From Clostridiales bacterium (GTDB lineage Bacteria; Bacillota; Clostridia; Peptostreptococcales; NVVX01), in the NCBI GenBank assembly GCA_021129785.1, contig JAJOKQ010000153.1:1-5073 (forward strand): a stretch of 5,073 bases of DNA. Direction: 5' to 3'. This document shows, one piece after another, positions 1 to 4,999 of the stretch. The notes beneath the pieces were generated by a model that saw only the letters and a program-made list of their open reading frames with translations, was not told the DNA's origin and ran no database searches. Position 1 is the stretch's first letter. Each line of letters begins with the position of its first letter. Position numbers and translations under genes: made by a program.

Positions 1-315
1 CTGGGGGTAATCGGGGATATTAATTACAACTTAAACAAACATTCTTTAGTGCAAACTGCAGACGATTTAGGTCAATATGAAATGATGATGTTAGAAGAAA
101 GCAATTTAGTTATTAACTTGTATATTGAAGAAGAGATGGATAATGCAATGATTGTTGATAGCCTTGATAGCAATGTAGTAACAGAAGTTGCTAAAACAAC
201 TAGTGTGGAAATTAAACAAGTGATTACAGATGAAAAGTCAATGAAAAGCACTACATTCTTCATTGAAAGCAAGCTACATAGAGATAAAAAGAGAAACAGA
301 AATAACACTAGATAA
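1..315 (+). pseudogene. spoIIIAH: SpoIIIAH-like stage III sporulation protein, 5'-partial and probably broken
   Basis: An open frame enters from the left edge and stops at TAA 313-315, giving 104 residues. The first residues (LGVIGDINYNL) look like the end of an N-terminal membrane anchor. A long acidic linker follows, then FFIESKLHRDKKR, which resembles the start of the conserved region of clostridial SpoIIIAH ([YF]F.E.RLERDK.R). In known SpoIIIAH about 100 more residues follow: the YscJ/FliF-like ring domain, which faces SpoIIQ across the mother cell/forespore space. Here the frame ends within about 6 codons. Frame 2 from 293 to 337 reads ETEITLDNIIIMNRN, which fits the expected continuation and suggests a one-base shift at the A-run 286-290. 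The remaining domain cannot fit before the promoter at 347. The position just upstream of asp23 and nusB matches spoIIIAH in many Clostridia. Identification rests on motif memory and synteny. A divergent short protein is possible. Confidence 0.6.
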
Positions 316-346
316 TATAATAATTATGAATAGGAACTAGAATTGA

Positions 347-375
347 TTGTCAAGGAATTTTGTATCTGCTATAAT
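347..375 (+). promoter_or_regulatory. Sigma-A promoter, extended -10, for the asp23 gene
   Basis: The -35 box TTGTCA (347-352) matches TTGACA at five of six bases. A 17-base spacer (353-369) leads to a perfect TATAAT (370-375), preceded by TGC, so it is an extended -10. Transcription should start near 381-383, leaving a leader of about 30 bases before the start at 411. It lies downstream of the decayed spoIIIAH-like frame and gives the asp23 gene its own expression. Confidence 0.8.
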
Positions 376-398
376 GATTGTATTGGCAAGTGACAATT

Positions 399-406
399 GG
401 AGGTGA
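399..406 (+). promoter_or_regulatory. Ribosome binding site deciding the asp23 start
   Basis: GGAGGTGA is a near-complete anti-16S match, four bases before ATG 411. An in-frame TTG at 378 sits in or near the transcription start and has no such site, so 411 is the start. Confidence 0.85.
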
Positions 407-410
407 ATTA

Positions 411-758
411 ATGGACGCAATACAAAACATGAAAAATGGGCAGATTAAAATTGCAGAAGAAGTAGTAAAAACTATAGCAGCACTAACTGCAACAAGAATT
501 GAAGGCGTAGCTGGAATAAGCACAGGTCTGGCTGGTGGTATAGCAGGGATTTTAGGTAAAAAAACCTTGTTTAAAGGAACTAAACTAACAAATGACGAAA
601 AAGGCACATTTGTTGATCTTTACATTATTGTCGAATATGGGACTAAAATTCCTGATATTGCTTGGGAAATTCAAGATGAAGTAAAGAAAGCTATATATTC
701 CATGACAAACCTTGTTGTTGATGAGGTTAATATACATGTACAAGGAGTTAATTTTTAA
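411..758 (+). CDS. Asp23/Gls24 family protein (YqhY-like)
   Basis: This is a 115-residue member of the Asp23/Gls24 (DUF322) family, within the usual length of 110-135. Family hallmarks are visible in order: the N-terminal helix IKIAEEVVKTIAALTA, the glycine-rich GVAGISTGLAGGIAGILG (32-49), KGTKL (55-59), the strand YIIVEYGTKIP (71-81), the helix IQDEVKKAIYSMT (87-99) and the closing VDEVNIHVQGV. There is no signal peptide or membrane span, so it should be cytoplasmic or peripherally attached. Family members are tied to envelope stress in staphylococci and, for B. subtilis YqhY next to accBC and nusB, to control of acetyl-CoA carboxylase. Position before nusB makes it the YqhY counterpart, although no acc gene is visible here. 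The exact molecular role is not settled for the family. It has its own promoter and a terminator directly after it. Confidence 0.92.
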   Translation: MDAIQNMKNGQIKIAEEVVKTIAALTATRIEGVAGISTGLAGGIAGILGKKTLFKGTKLTNDEKGTFVDLYIIVEYGTKIPDIAWEIQDEVKKAIYSMTNLVVDEVNIHVQGVNF

Positions 759-760
759 GG

Positions 761-787
761 CCACAGAGAAGGCTTTGGTGGTTTTTT
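761..787 (+). terminator. Intrinsic terminator or attenuator after asp23
   Basis: CCAC-AGAG (761-768) pairs with CTTT-G-GTGG (773-781) around an AAGG loop. That gives eight pairs including one G-U, with one bulged G, followed by six T (782-787). It begins two bases after the asp23 stop. No promoter is recognisable between it and nusB, so it may be a partial terminator that lets some transcripts through into the nusB operon. Confidence 0.75.
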
Positions 788-812
788 AAACAAAACACAC
801 CCAGAAAAACCG

Positions 813-829
813 CAAGCCTGGTGGTCTTG
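813..829 (+). other. Small stem-loop in the nusB leader
   Basis: CAAGCC (813-818) can pair with GG-T-CTTG (823-829) around a TGGT loop: six pairs with a bulged T. It ends seven bases before the nusB ribosome binding site (836-841). The stretch CTGGTGG (818-824) also repeats the 3' arm of the upstream terminator (TGGTGG, 776-781) and so could compete for CCAC at 761-764. Structure is read by eye, and any regulatory role is inference. Confidence 0.35.
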
Positions 830-846
830 ACCCGTAGGAGGATGAA

Positions 847-1272
847 ATGAGCAGACGATTAAGCAGAGAATTCTGTATGAAATTACTATTTGAAATGGAT
901 GCAAACAATGAATTTAATCTAGATTTTGCTATAAGAAGTATAAATAATGAAGGTGTTCAAAAAAGACAAGAGGAGTATGTAAATAGTATTATCAATGCTG
1001 TGATAGAGAATATCAAAATAATTGATGACACTATCGAAAAGTATTTAAAAGGTTGGAAGCTAGACCGAATAGCAAAAGTAGATTTAGCAATATTAAGGAT
1101 AGGATTTGGAGAGCTTATGTATCTGGATACGATTGATTTTGAAGTTAGTATTAACGAAGCTGTTGAAATGGCAAAAAAATATAGCGGAAGTGAATCTGCA
1201 TCGTTTATTAATGGTGTATTGGACAAGTATGTCGTGCAAGGAGAAGATATTAATGACAGGAAAACTGATTGA
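847..1272 (+). CDS. nusB: Transcription antitermination factor NusB
   Basis: NusB pairs with NusE (ribosomal protein S10) on boxA RNA and supports processive transcription, chiefly of rRNA operons. The 141 residues match the family length. The N-terminal RNA-binding start SRRLSREFCMKLLFEMD (2-18) follows the family pattern of basic and aromatic residues. The C-terminal half carries LDRIAKVDLAILRIGFGELMY (72-92) and the signature INEAVEMAKKYSGSES (102-117), then FINGVLDK (120-127). ATG 847 is preceded by AGGAGG (836-841) at good spacing. The last 20 bases overlap folD, so the two are translationally linked. It is the first gene of a dense operon behind the terminator at 761-787, so its transcription comes from read-through or from a promoter I cannot recognise. 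Confidence 0.95.
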   Translation: MSRRLSREFCMKLLFEMDANNEFNLDFAIRSINNEGVQKRQEEYVNSIINAVIENIKIIDDTIEKYLKGWKLDRIAKVDLAILRIGFGELMYLDTIDFEVSINEAVEMAKKYSGSESASFINGVLDKYVVQGEDINDRKTD

Positions 1273-2104
1273 TGGGAGAGCTGTAGCTGCAGCTGTTTAT
1301 AAAACTATAAAGCAGGAAATGGCTGTGCTTAAACAAAAACATAATATTGTTCCTGCTCTTGCTGTTATAATAGCTGGAGATGACTTAGCATCGCATAGAT
1401 ATGTTAATATGATTGAGGGAAAATGTAGAGAAGTTGGTGTTCGTTCACAAATACACAGACTACCTGCCTCTGTTTCACAAGAAGAATTGATAGAATTGAT
1501 AACAAACATGAATCAAAACGATCAAATCCATGGTATTTTATTGCAATTGCCACTACCTAAGTTAATTGATGAAAAAGAAGTTAATTCTCAAGTAAAATCA
1601 GAAAAAGATGTTGATGGTTTTCATGCAATGAATGTAGGGAATTTATTTTTGGGAGATAACACAATTTATCCATGTACTCCCAAAGGAATTATTAAATTAA
1701 TTAAATCTACTGGTATTGAAATTAAAGGAAAAAATGCAGTTGTTGTTGGGCGTAGTAATATCGTTGGAAAGCCCGCAGCTATCATGTTATTGAATGAAAA
1801 TGCAACTGTAACGATTTGCCATTCTAGAACTGAAAATTTAAAAGAGCATGTTATAAAAGCAGATATTGTGGTTGTAGCTGTTGGAAAAACTAACTTGATT
1901 ACAGCAGATATGATTAAAGAAGGTGCTGTTGTAATCGATGCAGGTACTAATATTGTAAGTGGAAAAATCACAGGTGATGTAGAATTTGATACAGTAAGGG
2001 AGATGGCTTCATTTATAACACCTGTTCCAGGAGGGGTAGGGCCTATGACTATAGCAATGTTAATTGAAAACACAGTAGAAATTGCCAAGAAAAAATGCAA
2101 GTAA
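1253..2104 (+). CDS. folD: FolD: methylene-THF dehydrogenase / methenyl-THF cyclohydrolase, catalytic Lys missing
   Basis: FolD converts 5,10-methylene-THF to 5,10-methenyl-THF (NADP-dependent dehydrogenase) and then to 10-formyl-THF (cyclohydrolase) in the cytoplasm, feeding purines and initiator tRNA. The 283 residues match the family. Conserved elements are AGDDLAS (41-47), Y50, GILLQLPLP with Q98, KDVDGFH with D121, PCTPKG (140-145), the nucleotide-binding GRSNIVGKP (166-174), VVVAVGK (206-212) and TPVPGGVGPMT (256-266). Numbering agrees with E. coli FolD. The odd point is the YVxxKxK motif: here it reads YVNMIEGKC, so residue 54, the catalytic lysine in E. coli, is isoleucine (ATT, 1412-1414). 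Human K56 mutants are known to lose cyclohydrolase and keep dehydrogenase activity, so this enzyme may be dehydrogenase-only. ATG 1253 has AAGGAG at 1238-1243. The in-frame open region further upstream lies inside nusB and is not used. Confidence 0.93.
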   Translation: MTGKLIDGRAVAAAVYKTIKQEMAVLKQKHNIVPALAVIIAGDDLASHRYVNMIEGKCREVGVRSQIHRLPASVSQEELIELITNMNQNDQIHGILLQLPLPKLIDEKEVNSQVKSEKDVDGFHAMNVGNLFLGDNTIYPCTPKGIIKLIKSTGIEIKGKNAVVVGRSNIVGKPAAIMLLNENATVTICHSRTENLKEHVIKADIVVVAVGKTNLITADMIKEGAVVIDAGTNIVSGKITGDVEFDTVREMASFITPVPGGVGPMTIAMLIENTVEIAKKKCK

Positions 2105-3306
2105 GAATTTTATCTGTTGCCGATGTGAATAGATATATTAAGCGCATTATTTCGAGTGATGCAATATTACATTCTCTAAGGGTACAAGGAGAGATTTCAA
2201 ACTATAAGCTTCATAGTAGTGGACATATGTATTTCTCAATAAAAGATAACGCAAGTAAATTGTCTTGTATTATGTTTAAAAATAATGCTAGTAAAATTAA
2301 ATTTGACGTCTCTAATGGAATGAAAGTGACTTTAAAAGGTTATGTTTCAGTATACGAACGTGATGGTCAATACCAATTATATGTGAGTAATATTGAACCT
2401 GTAGGCTTAGGCTCTCTTCATTTAGCTTACCAACAACTAAAAGAAAAATTGGAAAAAGAAGGGCTTTTTGATAAAGACAAGAAAAAAAAGCTGCCTTATA
2501 TACCAACTTCAGTTGGAATTGTTACTTCGCAAACCGGAGCTGCAATTAGAGATGTTATATCAGTTATAAAAAGAAGATTTCCTAAAGCTAATATTGTTGT
2601 TTTTCCAGCCTTAGTTCAAGGGATTGATGCAGGAATATCTATTGTAGATGCTATTGAATTAGCAAATACATATCAGAAAATAGATGTCTTAATAATTACC
2701 AGAGGTGGAGGTTCAATTGAAGAGCTTTGGCCTTTTAACGAAGAAATTGTCGCACGAGCAATATTTAATAGCCAAATTCCCGTTGTTTCGGCTGTAGGAC
2801 ACGAAAGTGATTACACCATAGCAGACTTTGTCGCCGATTTGCGCGCACCTACTCCTTCAGTGGCGGCAGAACTAGTTGTACCAGATATAGAAAAAATAAA
2901 TGAACAACTAGTGTCATTCTATAAGAGGGCAGTTTTAGCTATGAAAGCAAGGTTAAGAGAAAAAAGCGTTCTGCTAGAGCATGTAAAAAACAGCTATTTT
3001 TTCAAATACCCATATGCAAATGTCAATGATAAAAGACAAACTATTGATTTGCTTGAAGATAAGTTAATTAAGTCTTTTAAGCGCAAACTAAGTACAGACA
3101 AAAATAATTTAATAAATAAAGGTGATAGACTAAATAGTTTAAGTCCTTTATCAGTACTTGCAAGAGGGTATTCATACTTGGAAAAAGATTATGCTATAAT
3201 TAAAACTGTCTCAAACATTAATAAAGGTGATTTGATAACAGCGACAGTTTCAGATGGTAAGCTACATTGTAAAGTGATGGATGTAAAAAAGGAGGTTCCC
3301 TCTTGA
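2095..3306 (+). CDS. xseA: Exonuclease VII large subunit XseA
   Basis: This is the catalytic subunit of exonuclease VII, which degrades single-stranded DNA from both ends without needing metal and acts in repair in the cytoplasm with several XseB subunits. At 403 residues it is within the family range. An OB-fold takes roughly residues 1-100 (LSVADVNRYIKRII, VQGEISNYK, GHMYFSIKD, VTLKGYVSVYERDGQYQL). The catalytic domain follows with VGIVTSQTGAAIRDV (140-154), ITRGGGSIEELWPFN (201-215), SAVGHESDYTIADFVAD (232-248) and LRAPTPSVAAE (249-259). A helical, likely coiled-coil stretch (about 264-345) is where XseB binds, and the tail has LARGYSYL (355-362). ATG 2095 overlaps the folD end by 10 bases with only a weak AAGAAA upstream, so translation is probably coupled to folD. 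xseB follows with a 4-base overlap. Confidence 0.95.
   Translation: MQVRILSVADVNRYIKRIISSDAILHSLRVQGEISNYKLHSSGHMYFSIKDNASKLSCIMFKNNASKIKFDVSNGMKVTLKGYVSVYERDGQYQLYVSNIEPVGLGSLHLAYQQLKEKLEKEGLFDKDKKKKLPYIPTSVGIVTSQTGAAIRDVISVIKRRFPKANIVVFPALVQGIDAGISIVDAIELANTYQKIDVLIITRGGGSIEELWPFNEEIVARAIFNSQIPVVSAVGHESDYTIADFVADLRAPTPSVAAELVVPDIEKINEQLVSFYKRAVLAMKARLREKSVLLEHVKNSYFFKYPYANVNDKRQTIDLLEDKLIKSFKRKLSTDKNNLINKGDRLNSLSPLSVLARGYSYLEKDYAIIKTVSNINKGDLITATVSDGKLHCKVMDVKKEVPS
3289..3295 (+). promoter_or_regulatory. Ribosome binding site deciding the xseB TTG start
   Basis: AAGGAGG lies inside the 3' end of xseA, seven bases before TTG 3303. It supports the non-ATG start. No ATG or GTG occurs in frame in the first codons, and starting further in would remove part of the conserved FEDSILRLEEI helix. 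Confidence 0.8.
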
Positions 3307-3539
3307 AGAGAAAGAAATTTGAAGACTCAATACTTCGTTTAGAAGAGATAATCAATCAATTAGAAAATAAGGAGTTAACTCTAGATAACTCTTTGAAATT
3401 GTTTCAAGAAGGTGTGGAATTGTACAAGCATTGCAATCAAAAATTAGAGAGCGCCGAAGCGAAAATTACAATTATCTTAGAAGAAAATTCAATTTCCCAC
3501 GAAGTTCCTTTTGAAGAGAGAACAAATTATGGAGTTTAA
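3303..3539 (+). CDS. xseB: Exonuclease VII small subunit XseB
   Basis: This is a 78-residue helical protein, in the usual 60-85 range. It binds the coiled-coil part of XseA and is needed for exonuclease VII activity. The family signature is clear: FEDSILRLEEIINQLENKELTLD (6-28), followed by NSLKLFQEGVELYKHCNQKLESAEAKI (29-55), a helical hairpin with the turn at ELTLD. The short acidic tail after residue 58 is variable in the family. The start is TTG 3303 with a strong site at 3289-3295. The TTGA junction makes start and xseA stop overlap by four bases, which suits fixed-ratio production of two subunits of one enzyme. The 3' end overlaps ispA by 11 bases. Confidence 0.94.
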   Translation: MKRKKFEDSILRLEEIINQLENKELTLDNSLKLFQEGVELYKHCNQKLESAEAKITIILEENSISHEVPFEERTNYGV

Positions 3540-4440
3540 AGAGCAGCTAAGTGAGTACGGTAAGATTATTAATAGGAATTTGTATAACTACATGGAAATA
3601 CCATCTAAAGAAAACAGAAAACTTATCGAGGTTATGAAATATAGTTTGTTTGCGGGAGGAAAAAGAGTAAGACCTGTTTTGGTTTTAGCAACCTACGATA
3701 TGTTTGCCAACAATGGGAGCACTAATAAAAGCAATAGTGAAAACTATAGTTTTGCAATGCCATATGCATGCGCAATTGAGATGATACATACGTATTCGCT
3801 TATTCATGATGATTTGCCTGCAATGGATGACGATGATTTACGACGTGGGAAAGCTACTAATCATAAAGTATATGGAGAAGCACTAGCGATATTAGCTGGA
3901 GACGGATTACTAAATTATGCTTTTGAGATAATGTTAGAGTCTGCACTTAGTCAAAACAACATGAGAACACATGTTGACGTCATTAGAGAAATTGCAACTG
4001 CTTCTGGAATATACGGAATGATTGGTGGACAAGCAGTAGATATTGAAAGTGAAAATAAAGATATTGATTTATCTATGCTATCATATATTCATCATAAGAA
4101 AACAGCAGCACTAATTTCAGTTTCTATGAAAGCAGGAGCAGTGCTTGCAGGAGCATCAGATAAAGATGTTAAAATCATTGAAAAATTAGGACGAGATTTA
4201 GGCTTGGCTTTTCAGATTAGAGATGACATTCTAGATATTGTTGGCGACAAGTCTAAAACAGGAAAAAATGCTGGAAGCGATAATTCTTGCAACAAGTCTA
4301 CATATCCCAAAATTGTTGGGTTAGATAAGTCTAATGAAAAAGTCATAAGTTTAACTAAAAGTATAAGTTCGGTTCTTGATAACTACAACTCTGCTTTTCT
4401 TCAGGAACTGTGTATGTACTTGATGACTAGAGAGTCATAA
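3529..4440 (+). CDS. ispA: Polyprenyl (farnesyl/geranylgeranyl) diphosphate synthase IspA
   Basis: This enzyme adds isopentenyl diphosphate to allylic diphosphates, giving farnesyl or geranylgeranyl diphosphate for undecaprenyl carrier, quinone and related lipids. The 303 residues are all-helical and soluble. Landmarks are GGKRVRP (43-49), the first Asp-rich motif DDLPAMDDDDLRRG (94-107) in the bacterial form with a two-residue insert, GGQAVD (166-171), the KT pair (191-192), the second Asp-rich motif DDILD (232-236) in GLAFQIRDDILDI, and NKSTYP (255-260). Tyr89, five residues before the first motif, is the bulky position associated with short (C15) products. Residues 61-74 form a serine/asparagine-rich loop that looks variable. 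ATG 3529 has GAAGAGAG (3513-3520) at workable spacing. An in-frame TTG at 3511 would add six residues but lacks a binding site. It is the last member of the overlapping gene run. Confidence 0.94.
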   Translation: MEFKEQLSEYGKIINRNLYNYMEIPSKENRKLIEVMKYSLFAGGKRVRPVLVLATYDMFANNGSTNKSNSENYSFAMPYACAIEMIHTYSLIHDDLPAMDDDDLRRGKATNHKVYGEALAILAGDGLLNYAFEIMLESALSQNNMRTHVDVIREIATASGIYGMIGGQAVDIESENKDIDLSMLSYIHHKKTAALISVSMKAGAVLAGASDKDVKIIEKLGRDLGLAFQIRDDILDIVGDKSKTGKNAGSDNSCNKSTYPKIVGLDKSNEKVISLTKSISSVLDNYNSAFLQELCMYLMTRES

Positions 4441-4453
4441 AAAAGCATATAGA

Positions 4454-4481
4454 GTGAGTTAAGAGGAGCACATTGACTCGC
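4454..4481 (+). other. Stem-loop in the gap between ispA and the YuiD-like gene
   Basis: GTGAGTTAA (4454-4462) pairs with TTGACTCGC (4473-4481) around a ten-base loop, GAGGAGCACA: nine continuous pairs, two of them G-U. No T-run follows, so it is not a terminator. The 78-base gap holds no recognisable promoter. An mRNA processing or stability element that separates the prenyl synthase message from the downstream gene is a reasonable guess. Confidence 0.5.
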
Positions 4482-4505
4482 CATGCCTCATGAATGATGC
4501 CAGAG

Positions 4506-4511
4506 AGGAGG
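4506..4511 (+). promoter_or_regulatory. Ribosome binding site deciding the YuiD-like TTG start
   Basis: AGGAGG ends seven bases before TTG 4519. There is no ATG or GTG start nearby in frame. A CCTC at 4486-4489 upstream could pair with GAGG here, but the pairing is short. Confidence 0.8.
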
Positions 4512-4518
4512 ATTACAG

Positions 4519-4968
4519 TTGAATTTCCTTAACAATATTTTATATAATCAAGTGCTATGGGTTTCTTTAACTGCCTGGTTTGTTGCACAGGCTTTAAAAG
4601 TAGTACATACATTGATTGTGGATAAACATTTTAACATTTGGAGGTTTATAGGCTCTGGCGGAATGCCAAGCTCTCATTCTTCATTTGTTGTAGGTTTAAT
4701 GACTGCGGTTGGGTTAGTGCATGGTTGGGACTCATCAATTTTTGCAATAGCATTTGTTTTTTCTTTAGTGGTAATGTACGATGCTGCAGGTGTGAGACGC
4801 GCAGTTGGAAAACAAGCTGTTATTATTAATCAAATTATTGAAGATTGGCATACAAAAAAAAATAAGCCATTGAATGAAAATAGACTAAAAGAACTAATTG
4901 GACACACCCCAGTGGAAGTTATTGCCGGAGCAACACTCGGGATTATTATTGCAAATTTGATGATTTGA
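4519..4968 (+). CDS. Divergent PAP2 family membrane protein (YuiD/DUF212-like)
   Basis: This 149-residue membrane protein belongs to the divergent PAP2 (DUF212) family that includes B. subtilis YuiD, of similar length. Hydrophobic segments lie at about 10-33, 55-68, 73-86 and 131-149. Family motifs are SGGMPSSHSS (46-55), VVMYDAAGVRRAVGKQA (84-100) and LKELIGHTPVEVIAG (123-137). PSSH, the arginines at 93-94 and H129 correspond loosely to the phosphate-binding and catalytic elements of PAP2 acid phosphatases. The substrate of this family is, to my knowledge, not established. Sitting directly after ispA, and before the expected dxs, suggests a prenyl diphosphate or prenyl phosphate, which is inference. 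The TTG start is set by AGGAGG at 4506-4511. The stop codon overlaps the -35 box of the next promoter. Confidence 0.9.
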   Translation: MNFLNNILYNQVLWVSLTAWFVAQALKVVHTLIVDKHFNIWRFIGSGGMPSSHSSFVVGLMTAVGLVHGWDSSIFAIAFVFSLVVMYDAAGVRRAVGKQAVIINQIIEDWHTKKNKPLNENRLKELIGHTPVEVIAGATLGIIIANLMI

Positions 4969-4993
4969 TAACTAAATTTAAATATGTTATAAT
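4965..4993 (+). promoter_or_regulatory. Sigma-A promoter, extended -10, at the end of the YuiD-like gene
   Basis: The -35 box is TTGATA (4965-4970), there is a 17-base spacer, and TATAAT (4988-4993) is perfect, with TG at 4985-4986 as an extended -10. The -35 box overlaps the TGA stop (4966-4968). Transcription should begin near 4999-5001 and run out of the window. The design is the same as the asp23 promoter. Confidence 0.8.
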
Positions 4994-4999
4994 AAGTTT

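Noticed and set aside
72..308. Minus-strand open frame opposite the spoIIIAH-like remnant
   Set aside because: Its serine/isoleucine-rich, low-complexity product mirrors an acidic AT-rich sequence. The plus strand has recognisable family sequence.
378..410. Upstream TTG start for the asp23 gene
   Set aside because: It lies at or before the predicted transcription start and has no ribosome binding site. ATG 411 has GGAGGTGA and gives the family N-terminus.
957..1226. Minus-strand open frame opposite nusB (89 codons)
   Set aside because: It is a shadow of nusB with no recognisable domain.
1106..1252. N-terminal extension of folD inside nusB
   Set aside because: The added 49 residues are nusB read in another frame. 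ATG 1253 has AAGGAG and gives residue numbering that matches E. coli FolD.
1666..2100. Long open frame on the minus strand opposite folD (144 codons)
   Set aside because: It lies wholly opposite well-conserved folD. Its translation is low-complexity hydrophobic sequence typical of the reverse complement of an AT-rich gene, and no promoter or known domain is visible.
3511..3528. TTG start for ispA six codons earlier
   Set aside because: No ribosome binding site precedes it. GAAGAGAG at 3513-3520 fits ATG 3529 better.
4638..4829. Second plus-strand open frame inside the YuiD-like gene
   Set aside because: Its cysteine- and phenylalanine-rich product has no family resemblance. It is an alternate frame of the DUF212 motifs.
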